Of a DNA stretch of 15,805 bases, positions 1 to 6,706 are shown piece by piece (the stretch's first letter is position 1; each line of letters opens with the position of its first letter). The notes under the pieces are model-generated. The model was given only the letters and a program-made list of their open reading frames with translations. It ran no database searches and was not told the DNA's origin. The translations under genes were made by a program, and so were the position numbers. Source of the stretch: JAFGKM01 sp964413825 (lineage in GTDB: Bacteria > Ratteibacteria > UBA8468 > B48-G9 > JAFGKM01); assembly GCA_964413825.1 (NCBI GenBank), contig CAYPTS010000047.1, forward strand, positions 1 to 15,805. Reading direction: 5' to 3'.

Positions 1-15
1 ATATGAATATATTAT

Positions 16-44
16 TTGACAAGAAAAAAGAAGTGTGCTATAAT
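16..44 (+). promoter_or_regulatory. Perfect consensus sigma-70 promoter
   Basis: TTGACA at 16-21 and TATAAT at 39-44 are separated by exactly 17 bp, so both hexamers and the spacer match the housekeeping sigma consensus. The upstream flank is AT-rich (AATATATT at 6-13), as in an UP element. Transcription would start near 51 and run rightward. No convincing gene lies between it and the insertion sequence that begins around 143. The promoter therefore fires into the IS antisense to its transposase. It may be the original promoter of the regulator gene at 1773, now separated from it by the IS; that link is inferred. Confidence 0.8.
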
Positions 45-142
45 GAAAACATATAAACCGACATCCTCCATTTGACTTTCAAAAAGAACTGTTTCAACTC
101 CAAATTCTGACTTACTGTTCGCATTTTACTCCGGTATATCTT
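45..142. other. Non-coding stretch between promoter and insertion sequence
   Basis: I see no supported gene, RNA gene or terminator here. An ATG at 43-45 opens only ten codons before TGA and overlaps the -10 box, so it is not a credible gene. If the promoter at 16-44 originally served the regulator gene at 1773, this stretch together with about 1725-1772 would be its former 5' leader. Confidence 0.4.
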
Positions 143-233
143 CCGTGTCAAATAAATTTCAGCGAAAATCTCAAAAGTTTTCCACATTTACAACCAAACC
201 TTCTGTTTTCCCGCTTTTGCTACCGTTTTTGAA

Positions 234-270
234 AATGCCGCCCCCCTTTGCTGTTTGTTTAACCGGCATT
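234..270 (-). terminator. Weak terminator-like hairpin after the transposase gene
   Basis: AATGCCG at 234-240 and CGGCATT at 264-270 form a 7-bp perfect stem with a 23-nt loop, just downstream of the transposase stop on the minus strand. The stem is followed on the minus strand by only a short T run (TTTTC). The long loop and poor U tract make efficient intrinsic termination doubtful. Confidence 0.25.
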
Positions 271-297
271 GATGTCCTGCGGGATTCTTTCTTTCAA

Positions 298-1629
298 CTA
301 CCCCGGTGCAGGACAGAGTCTGTTTATCTTCTGCATGATGCTTTGCCACAGTTGTTCATTTATCGTTGTCTCTGCCAGAAGCAGATAGTAATAACGCGCA
401 TGCTTGATAAGTCTGCCGCCCAACTTTATCAGTTTCAGTTGTATCGTGCACAACGACCAGTTCTTTATTGTCTCCGGCAATGCCAGCGTGCGGAATATGT
501 TGCCCAGGTTATACGCCATGATAAAGAGGTTCAGCCGCACCTCGTTTTCCCTGAATCCCTGGCAGGATAACCGTGTCCAGTTTAATGCGTACTTGCCTTC
601 CTTTATCCACTGTTCGCAGGTGCCCCTGCGATTGTAGAATTTCACCACCGACTTCTTGTTACCCTGCAGGCTTGTCACTATGTATCCTATCCGTGGAAAC
701 AACTCTCCCTGGTGATGTTCTATTTTGGCTACCACCCTGCGTTCTTTGCCCCATGACCCGGCGCGGTACTGAAAGCTGATGTATTTTATTATCGGTTTCC
801 TGCCCGGCCTTCCCACCGGACGTTTTGTGTATTGCTCGATGTGGTTGTTTAATTTTTCGTTCTCTTTCAGACGCATCGCGTAATCTATACCCAGCTCTTC
901 GCATAGTTCATACAATTCCGGCGTGGCAAAGGCGGCATCCCCGCGCAGCTTTACGCTTTCCCCTTTTCCTGCATAATGCCTCAATACCGGTTCGAGAAAT
1001 TCACGCCAGCCGTCAGCACTGTGTACATTGCCGGGACGCAGTTTTGCCTTAAGGCAGTCCCCGTGGCTGTTGAAGAGAAACAGAGGATGGTAGCATTTCA
1101 TACCGAAGTGGCCGTTGTAAGTGGCTCCTTCCTGTTCTCCATGCACCGGACTCTCGGAGCTGTCTATATCCAGTATTGTTTCTTTTGTTCCGCGAACAAC
1201 ATCCATCTTCTCCGCCCACTGCATGGATATACCTTCCAGATTGCGCAGGTTGTCTCCCTCCAGCAGTATCTCTTTCTCGAATCTGCCCACCGTTGTCTCG
1301 CCTGCTCCGGATTTCGCCAATGCTCGGGGGCCGATTACCGCCCTCATGCCCGGGTCGTTCCTTAATCCTTCCGCATCATTGGTGTCTTCGTATCCGGCTA
1401 AACGTGAATATAATGACTGCCTCAGCAGGCCCTCCATCTCATGCTGTATGTTCTTGCCGTACCTTTTGTCCTGCAGATATTCTTCCGCCAGTTCTGTTAA
1501 TCCTAACTTTTCATCCAGTTCTCTTATCGCTACCAATCCTCCGTCTGATGTTACTTGAGTACCACGGAATTCTATCTTCAGTTTCTTGTCGAATTCTACC
1601 CGGAAACTGCTGTTTTTGCTTTCACCCAT
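298..1629 (-). CDS. IS1380-family transposase (DDE)
   Basis: This 443-residue protein is a DDE transposase that would cut and move the surrounding insertion sequence. Visible hallmarks are the first catalytic aspartate in DIDSSES (D156), the second in RGDAAF (D231), and the Y-(2)-R-(3)-E-(6)-K signature with Y332, R335, E339 and K346, where E339 is the third acid. The N-terminal TSDGGL and the LSCQGF/NEVRLNLF stretch after the signature are typical of IS1380 transposases. Length matches the family and no frameshift or stop is seen, so the gene appears intact. The ATG is preceded at 7 nt by AAGGAG (1637-1642 on the complement). A promoter (TGGACA, 17 bp, TATAAT) lies upstream, and the ribosome-binding site forms one arm of a 9-bp inverted repeat. 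Confidence 0.93.
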   Translation of the reverse strand: MGESKNSSFRVEFDKKLKIEFRGTQVTSDGGLVAIRELDEKLGLTELAEEYLQDKRYGKNIQHEMEGLLRQSLYSRLAGYEDTNDAEGLRNDPGMRAVIGPRALAKSGAGETTVGRFEKEILLEGDNLRNLEGISMQWAEKMDVVRGTKETILDIDSSESPVHGEQEGATYNGHFGMKCYHPLFLFNSHGDCLKAKLRPGNVHSADGWREFLEPVLRHYAGKGESVKLRGDAAFATPELYELCEELGIDYAMRLKENEKLNNHIEQYTKRPVGRPGRKPIIKYISFQYRAGSWGKERRVVAKIEHHQGELFPRIGYIVTSLQGNKKSVVKFYNRRGTCEQWIKEGKYALNWTRLSCQGFRENEVRLNLFIMAYNLGNIFRTLALPETIKNWSLCTIQLKLIKLGGRLIKHARYYYLLLAETTINEQLWQSIMQKINRLCPAPG

Positions 1630-1632
1630 TGG

Positions 1633-1679
1633 GTTTCTCCTTGGTATGTGCGGCTTTCCCTTTATTATAGAGGAGAAAC
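1633..1679 (-). repeat. 9-bp inverted repeat enclosing the transposase -10 box and covering its Shine-Dalgarno
   Basis: GTTTCTCCT at 1633-1641 and AGGAGAAAC at 1671-1679 are exact reverse complements separated by 29 nt. On the minus strand the 3' arm contains the transposase Shine-Dalgarno (AGGAG). The 5' arm lies upstream of the predicted transcription start (about 1657). Only transcripts entering from outside the IS would carry both arms and hide the Shine-Dalgarno; the element's own transcript would not. The repeat is seen directly; the regulatory role is inferred from analogous arrangements in IS10 and IS50. Confidence 0.6.
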
Positions 1680-1692
1680 GGCCTGTTGTCCA
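1664..1692 (-). promoter_or_regulatory. Transposase promoter
   Basis: On the complement strand TGGACA (1692-1687) and TATAAT (1669-1664) are 17 bp apart, with one mismatch to the sigma-70 consensus. The start would be near 1657, about 28 nt before the transposase ATG. It lies within the insertion sequence near its terminal repeat, as expected for an IS-borne promoter. Confidence 0.7.
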
Positions 1693-1772
1693 TATGGTTT
1701 CTCACCTTTATTTGGAGGATACGGGATAAATATATTTTTGTCTGCAGGTAATAGCGGGGATGTGAAAATATC

Positions 1773-2843
1773 ATGGCTATAAACACCGAACAGGGAAACA
1801 CTTTGTCTCTCTGGGAGAGAGTTTATGAGGATTTATACCGGCAGATAGATGATTTTGAGTTTGGAGAAAGGTTTTACACGATATCTGAAATCTGCACAAA
1901 ATATGACGTGAGCGCGATAACGGCAACCAGGGTGCTCACGGAGATGGAGAATGCAGGGCTTGTCAGAAAGGTGCAGAAAAGAGGCACTATTGTCAATAAC
2001 ACAAAAGAAAAATTTGTTGTGCGGCTGGTGCTTCCCAAGGATGTCCAGATAGAAAGAACGATAGTGCAGTTCAGATTGTATAAAGGAATAATGTCTGAAG
2101 CATCAAAGAAAAACGTTGATGTTGAAATTATATCTGAGGATTCTTTGATATCTTCGCTTCTTCCATCCAAGCAGAAAATAGGTTTTTTCGTCCTTTTTTA
2201 TACAAACGAAACTTTCCTGAAGTTCTGCAAAAAAAACAATTTTCCTTTTGTTGTTCTACATGCATACAATACGGATAAAGACACCGCAACAGTAAGCGTT
2301 GACAGAAAATGGGGCGGGTACCTTGCGACGAAGCATCTTGCTTCGCTGGGACACAAGAGAATATCTCTGATAACCGGCAGTAACTTTACCGATGCTTTAA
2401 ATCTTCCCCTGTTCAAAGGGTACCAAAATGCTTTGAAGGAAATGAAAATAAGGTTTGATTGGGAGTTGATACAACAAACGTCTCCCGACAACCCTCAGGA
2501 AAACTACGATGTTTTAAGGAAGTTGCTTAGTTTGTCGTCTCCCCCGACTGCTATTATCACCAGAAACGATTTTCGTGCAATCCACATGCTGAACTATTGC
2601 AGCAAGAACGGAATTGATGTTCCGCAAGATTTGAGCGTTATCGGGTATGACAATATCCACGATTCTTCTCTGACCGCGCCGCCTCTTACTACTATTGATA
2701 CGAAATTGGAAGCGGTGGGAGCGCATGGAGTAAATCTTCTGCTCAATATGATGGCGGCAAAAAACAAAAAAAGATGGAAAAACATTGTTGTTAAACCGGA
2801 TATTGTCATCAGAATGAGCACCGGCCAACCTTCTGCGGGGTGA
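1773..2843 (+). CDS. GntR/LacI hybrid transcriptional regulator
   Basis: This 356-residue regulator joins a GntR-type winged helix-turn-helix (about residues 11-75, with SAITATRVLTEMENAGLV as recognition region) to a LacI/periplasmic-binding-protein sensor domain (about 82-350). LacI-type hallmarks are GYLATKHLASLGHKRI (182-197), PPTAIITRND (257-266), LSVIGYDN (287-294) and PPLTTIDT (303-310). This AraR-like architecture normally represses sugar-utilisation genes until a sugar ligand binds. The ligand cannot be told from sequence. It is the first gene of the rightward set and probably controls it. The ATG at 1773 has only a distant GGGGA (1756-1760, 12 nt away) as ribosome-binding site, suggesting weak translation. 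An insertion sequence ends less than 50 bp upstream and may have changed its expression. Confidence 0.9.
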   Translation: MAINTEQGNTLSLWERVYEDLYRQIDDFEFGERFYTISEICTKYDVSAITATRVLTEMENAGLVRKVQKRGTIVNNTKEKFVVRLVLPKDVQIERTIVQFRLYKGIMSEASKKNVDVEIISEDSLISSLLPSKQKIGFFVLFYTNETFLKFCKKNNFPFVVLHAYNTDKDTATVSVDRKWGGYLATKHLASLGHKRISLITGSNFTDALNLPLFKGYQNALKEMKIRFDWELIQQTSPDNPQENYDVLRKLLSLSSPPTAIITRNDFRAIHMLNYCSKNGIDVPQDLSVIGYDNIHDSSLTAPPLTTIDTKLEAVGAHGVNLLLNMMAAKNKKRWKNIVVKPDIVIRMSTGQPSAG

Positions 2844-2851
2844 TGGAACAA

Positions 2852-2884
2852 AAACAATAGGGAGTAATTAGTTTATAATTGTTT
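2852..2884. promoter_or_regulatory. Candidate operator: inverted repeat AAACAAT/ATTGTTT over a -10 box
   Basis: AAACAAT (2852-2858) and ATTGTTT (2878-2884) are perfect 7-bp inverted half-sites with centres 26 bp apart. A TATAAT hexamer (2874-2879) overlaps the right half-site. No good -35 box lies at the proper distance. This is the only gap of substantial size after the regulator gene, so it is the natural place for a regulated operon promoter. Binding by the adjacent GntR/LacI regulator is inferred, not shown. Confidence 0.4.
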
Positions 2885-2909
2885 GGTGAGAAAAAGATAA
2901 AAGGAGACG

Positions 2910-3587
2910 ATGAAAATGAAAAGAAAACGAATGCTCGGACATGGTTTTACGTTGATAGAGCTTCTGGTGGTAATTGCTATCATAGCGATACTTGCCGCAA
3001 TGCTTCTGCCGGCGCTTTCTCAGGCGCGGGAAAGGGCACGGGCAGCGCAGTGCATTAACAACCTGAAACAACTCGGGGTGGCGATTGCCCTGTATTGCAG
3101 TGACTACAACGAGTATATGCCGCCCAATGCTATAGGCACCTGGTCGGGACTTATTGCGGAATATGTTGAAAACGGAAGTTATGCGGAATGGCCCAAGCCG
3201 AAGATTTTTCTGTGTCCTTCTACTACGAAGTACGAATTAAACCTGCTGGCCGCGAAGTACAACGTTCGTTACAGCGTAAGCCATTACTTCTTCTGGGACC
3301 CGGCTTTTCCGGCCGACTGGATATCTCACAGTTTAAGCCAGGGGAAATATTCCCGCGTTTCAAATTCAAGCGGTACTTTTATGATGGCGGATTCTCCCAA
3401 CCCCTGGGATGGAGATATCTGGCCGACGACGCCTACAAGATTTTCTTTCCGACACAGTAACGGGAGTAATTTGCTGTATGCGGATTTGCATGTATCATGG
3501 CATCCGCAGTCCTACATAACCGAAATGAGCGGTTCTTTGGGGTCAAGCAGTCCGGAGGAAAAAAAGATTTTCTGGTGCTGGAAATAG
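2910..3587 (+). CDS. Type IV prepilin/pseudopilin-like protein with H-X9-DG-type C-terminus
   Basis: A 225-residue protein with a class III signal: a short basic leader, then GFTLIE (12-17) with cleavage expected after G12, the conserved glutamate E17 at mature position 5, and a hydrophobic helix (about 18-36). The QARERARAAQCINNLKQLG region and the C-terminal RH...N.LYADLHV (181-195) match the prepilin-like proteins with a C-terminal H-X9-DG motif (DUF1559 type) that are hugely expanded in planctomycetes and Lentisphaerota. Here the DG is replaced by DL. Such proteins are thought to be exported by type II secretion or pilus-like machinery and to act at the envelope; their exact role is unknown. 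A second ATG at 2916 is better spaced (9 nt) from AAGGAG (2901-2906) than 2910 (3 nt), so the true start may be 2916. Confidence 0.85.
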   Translation: MKMKRKRMLGHGFTLIELLVVIAIIAILAAMLLPALSQARERARAAQCINNLKQLGVAIALYCSDYNEYMPPNAIGTWSGLIAEYVENGSYAEWPKPKIFLCPSTTKYELNLLAAKYNVRYSVSHYFFWDPAFPADWISHSLSQGKYSRVSNSSGTFMMADSPNPWDGDIWPTTPTRFSFRHSNGSNLLYADLHVSWHPQSYITEMSGSLGSSSPEEKKIFWCWK

Positions 3588-3606
3588 AAGGCATTTTCAA
3601 AAAACA

Positions 3607-5511
3607 ATGAACATTTCTATACCCGAATGGGCGCATCCGGGAAGGTTCCGCTTCTGTTTTCAGGAAAGCGGGCCTGCTACTGTCATCAAGGCGGCGTTTT
3701 CTTCCATGGACTACCATTACAATACGGCGGCGATGTACCGCATAGATACATTCATGGGAAAAAGCAATCTTCAGCAACTCAAGCGGAACGGAGTGACATG
3801 GGTTTTGCTGACGTGGAGCGTCGGGTTGTCTCCTGAAGACGAGCGGAAGCAGAGACAAATGGCGGCGCAGGCAATTAAAGACTGCCATCAGATAGGATTG
3901 AAAACTGCGGTGTATATTTCCTGGTGCAACGTGTTCCATGAAAGTTTCTTCAAGGATGTTCCCGCTATGGCGCGCGCATGCGCTCTCGACCGCACAGGTA
4001 AAGTCAGGCATTACGGAAGCGCCGAAAAACGCCAATTAATCTGCATAAGCCGCAATATCTGGCGCAGGCATTTGAAAGAACTGATTGCGGAAGCAGTTCA
4101 TGCCGGGACGGACGCTGTCTATTTTGACAATCTTTTCGCAGGATGCTATTGCCCCTTGTGCAGGAAGCAATACGAGCAGTTTTGCAGGAAATTCTTCGGG
4201 AGAAAACTGCCGATGATTTCCGAGGCGGAGCTTCTTCACGATATGGAACTGGACGTTTCATTGGGGAAGAACTACAATGCCATAGAGATTTTCCTTTCTG
4301 AACTTGTCGGTAAAGAGAAAAATGAAACAAAATGCATTGCTCAGCTTGCCATGTTTGCTTTTTCCGACTACCTGCTCGGGAAATATGTAAAAGAACTGCA
4401 TGAGTTTATTCTCAAGCAGAATAATAAAGCCATTATGTTGTGCAATGCGCACGAGCGGTTGAAGGTTGCCGACCCCTGCGAGATTTTGCTGACGGAATCA
4501 AGCCGGCATCCATACTATTGGTCCGGCAAATGGCACACCAATGCAGGGCTCTATAGATTCTTGAATTCCGAGAGCAAGAAAAACAGGGGTTTTGTCGCTG
4601 TGCACGGAAACCCGTCTTTCGAGAGGAAAAATCAGTTGCTCAGCGAAGCGGAGGCGGCTTCCTTCGGCGGTAATTATGCCGAGGGTTTGCGGAACCCTTT
4701 CTTTGTTAAAAACGAACGCCTATTCGCAGGTGTCCGTCCGTATTATGAAGCGATAGTTCTTCTTGATTCATTTCTCCTGTCGGGGAAATCCAAATCCTCT
4801 TTCGGAAACGAACTGGCAAAACAGCACATTATGTACAAAACAATAAGAGAAGACCAACTGACGTCAGAAGATACGCGTGGAATAAAAGGTATTTTTCTGC
4901 CGGATGTGATGTCTATGCACAGCCGTACTATTGATATTTTGCGAAAATATGTTGTACAAGGCGGGAATCTTTTTATCTGGGGCAGGTCATCACTTCTGGA
5001 CACTAAATGCAGGCTGCGGGATAAGGATAATCTTATGGATTTTGCGGGAATTGCTTTCGGGCGTAATTTGCCTGTACGCAAAAAAGTCGGCTGCGGGAAA
5101 GGGAATGTTTTTTATTACGGCAAACGGATGGCGCTGCCCGACCCGTATGACAGCCTGAAACCGGTGCCGCCCTTCAGCCGGCGGTTCCTGAGTGATATGG
5201 ACGGCGTTTTCAGGAATGAACGGTTTGTGATGTCCATAAACACAGACGGTGTATTGTGCAACGTTGCCGTGAAAAACAATGAATATCTCCTGTATATCAT
5301 ATCCTATCACGAAAAAACTTTGCGCAGTTTCAAGGTTGCGCTGGGTTTTCCGATGCAGGTACTGCAGGTTTATTCCCCGGGCGGCAGGCGGTATCAGTCA
5401 TGGACACGAAAAGGAAGCATTTTGACGCTGCATCTTCTAAAAACTTTTTGTATTGTACGGCTTAAAGATTTGCAGAACAAACATGGGAGGAGCATATGTT
5501 CCATTCAATGA
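3607..5511 (+). CDS. Putative cytoplasmic glycoside hydrolase with amidotransferase-like (beta-galactosidase trimerisation type) domain
   Basis: This 634-residue protein has a TIM-barrel-like N-terminal half (about 35-400). AVYFDN (170-175) is followed by a cysteine cluster C180, C182, C185, an arrangement I associate with the hypothetical glycosyl hydrolase group GHL6 and GH42-like enzymes. E297 in LLTESS is a possible catalytic acid. The second half (about 420-515: GIFLPDV, ILRKYVVQGGNLFIWG) resembles the inactive glutamine-amidotransferase-like trimerisation domain of GH42. A small beta domain ends the protein. No signal peptide is seen, so it should act in the cytoplasm on imported oligosaccharide or glycoside. 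The ribosome-binding site is poor (AGAAGG, about 15 nt upstream of ATG), and the conserved part begins near M34, so the start is uncertain. Its end overlaps the next gene by 16 bp. Family assignment is from memory of motifs; substrate unknown. Confidence 0.65.
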   Translation: MNISIPEWAHPGRFRFCFQESGPATVIKAAFSSMDYHYNTAAMYRIDTFMGKSNLQQLKRNGVTWVLLTWSVGLSPEDERKQRQMAAQAIKDCHQIGLKTAVYISWCNVFHESFFKDVPAMARACALDRTGKVRHYGSAEKRQLICISRNIWRRHLKELIAEAVHAGTDAVYFDNLFAGCYCPLCRKQYEQFCRKFFGRKLPMISEAELLHDMELDVSLGKNYNAIEIFLSELVGKEKNETKCIAQLAMFAFSDYLLGKYVKELHEFILKQNNKAIMLCNAHERLKVADPCEILLTESSRHPYYWSGKWHTNAGLYRFLNSESKKNRGFVAVHGNPSFERKNQLLSEAEAASFGGNYAEGLRNPFFVKNERLFAGVRPYYEAIVLLDSFLLSGKSKSSFGNELAKQHIMYKTIREDQLTSEDTRGIKGIFLPDVMSMHSRTIDILRKYVVQGGNLFIWGRSSLLDTKCRLRDKDNLMDFAGIAFGRNLPVRKKVGCGKGNVFYYGKRMALPDPYDSLKPVPPFSRRFLSDMDGVFRNERFVMSINTDGVLCNVAVKNNEYLLYIISYHEKTLRSFKVALGFPMQVLQVYSPGGRRYQSWTRKGSILTLHLLKTFCIVRLKDLQNKHGRSICSIQ

Positions 5512-6695
5512 AATTTCGGGCTGCATGCATTCTTTTCTTTGCGGCGGCACTGGCAGGACAGGCGGAATGGTGGAATAATCAATGGGAGATGAGGAAGGAG
5601 ATAAGACTGTCGAATTCTTCCGTCCATGATTTGAAGAAACACCCTGTTGTGATAAAACTTTCCCGATTGAATTTTCCGGAAGACAGCAATTTTAATTCGT
5701 TAAGAATCATTGATTCCGGACAGGAGGTTCCCTATCAACTGGATGATATAGACGGCATAAGCGGCTTGACGATGGATGACGAACTTGTTTTTCTGTCCGA
5801 TATTCCCCATGAGGGAGAGAAGGTTATCGCCTTTTACTTTTCAAGGAACGCCGCTATCAATCCACCCAACTACGAGGCAATGGCGCCTATATCTGAAGAG
5901 GACGATTACAGAAAGGTGGATACGGGCGTTTTGCAGGCGGACATTGCTGTCAAAAAGGCAGGTCAGCTGCAGAATGTCATGTTTGACGGATTATTGCAAG
6001 CGAAGGGTTTGCAGAATATTGTTTTTCACAGCCCGGATGAAAAAAAAGGCTCCTATAATTTTTCCCATACTTCCGTAACAGGTGTAAAAAGGCTGATTGA
6101 AGGACCCGTCAGAAAAATCGTGTGCATGGAAACCGGCAGAACCCAATGGGGAAAAGATGAGCAGAGTCTTGTTTTAACAATGGAATACGTGTTTTACAAA
6201 GGCCGTTCCGATGTGGAAGTTGTTTACAGAATACGCAATTTAGGGGAGCCGCTGATATTCAAACCGCTGGTTCCTTTTCTCCTTGACGGACTGTATTGTC
6301 CGGGCGGCAGGGGAACTCCGGACGTAATGACCCTGTCCTGCATGCAGAAAAACAAAATTTCAACGTGGTCGTTTGAGGAAAGGAAAAGCCAGGCGAGTGA
6401 ACAGCCGTGGTTTTGCCTGACAAATACCGCTACGGGGCATTCCGCAACGTTTGTTTATTTCATTGAATCGCCCGGAAGGACACAGAAATTCTCGTGTTAT
6501 CCGGTGAAGGAGGACTACAGGTTTTTATGGTATGCGGAACATCGGAGCGAGTATCCGCTGCCGGCTCAAGAAGAATTATCATGGCGCTTTAAAGTTTATT
6601 TTCACCGCGGAGATGGAAAGGATGCTGAAAAATATTACAGGCAGTGCAATGCCGGTATAGAAATTGCGGCTGGACCGGCGGTTACAAAAAAATAG
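5496..6695 (+). CDS. Secreted beta-rich protein, possibly carbohydrate-active accessory
   Basis: This 399-residue protein starts with a Sec signal peptide: basic start, hydrophobic core (about 9-20), and a likely cleavage after GQA (A23). The mature part opens with WWNNQWEMRKEIRL and continues with EVPYQLDD (77-84), DDELVFLSDIP (94-104) and later FYKGRSDVEVVYRI. These resemble N-terminal beta domains seen before carbohydrate-active or DUF4861-like proteins, but I cannot name the family securely. It would act in the periplasm or at the surface. GGAGG (5486-5490) sits 5 nt before the ATG at 5496. Another in-frame ATG at 5508 overlaps the upstream TGA as ATGA, but is farther from the ribosome-binding site. 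The 16-bp overlap suggests translational coupling with the preceding hydrolase-like gene. It could equally be a substrate-binding protein with no catalytic role. Confidence 0.6.
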   Translation: MFHSMKFRAACILFFAAALAGQAEWWNNQWEMRKEIRLSNSSVHDLKKHPVVIKLSRLNFPEDSNFNSLRIIDSGQEVPYQLDDIDGISGLTMDDELVFLSDIPHEGEKVIAFYFSRNAAINPPNYEAMAPISEEDDYRKVDTGVLQADIAVKKAGQLQNVMFDGLLQAKGLQNIVFHSPDEKKGSYNFSHTSVTGVKRLIEGPVRKIVCMETGRTQWGKDEQSLVLTMEYVFYKGRSDVEVVYRIRNLGEPLIFKPLVPFLLDGLYCPGGRGTPDVMTLSCMQKNKISTWSFEERKSQASEQPWFCLTNTATGHSATFVYFIESPGRTQKFSCYPVKEDYRFLWYAEHRSEYPLPAQEELSWRFKVYFHRGDGKDAEKYYRQCNAGIEIAAGPAVTKK

Positions 6696-6696
6696 A

Positions 6697-6704
6697 GAGG
6701 AAGG
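6697..6704 (+). promoter_or_regulatory. Ribosome-binding site deciding the lipoprotein start
   Basis: GAGGAAGG lies just after the upstream TAG (6693-6695) and shortly before the ATG at 6707. It selects that ATG over an in-frame ATG at 6644, which lies inside the preceding gene and would add 21 residues in front of a perfectly formed lipoprotein signal. Confidence 0.7.
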
Positions 6705-6706
6705 AT

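Larger units (their letters stand above)
143..1724 (-). mobile_element. IS1380-family insertion sequence (ends approximate)
   Basis: A full-length IS1380-type transposase fills most of this segment. Outside it, the inward-reading sequence from 143 (CCGTGTC, AAATAAA) resembles the reverse complement from 1724 (CCGTATC, AAATAAA). Six of the first seven bases match and about 16 of the first 28 match ungapped, giving imperfect terminal inverted repeats. The resulting length of about 1.58 kb is close to the usual 1.6-1.7 kb for the family. I could not find a clean 4-bp target duplication at these exact ends; TATA at 135-138 and 1731-1734 is a possible but unproven duplication with slightly different ends. 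The element lies between a strong promoter and a regulator gene. Confidence 0.7.

Noticed and set aside
43..75. Ten-codon ORF at the left edge
   Set aside because: It overlaps the -10 box, has no ribosome-binding site and is too short to support as a gene.
1121..1670. Open frames on the plus strand across the transposase gene
   Set aside because: They run opposite the intact transposase and show no domain or translation signals.
6644..6706. Upstream in-frame ATG for the lipoprotein gene
   Set aside because: It lies inside the preceding gene and would put 21 residues before a well-formed lipoprotein signal; the ATG at 6707 has its own ribosome-binding site.
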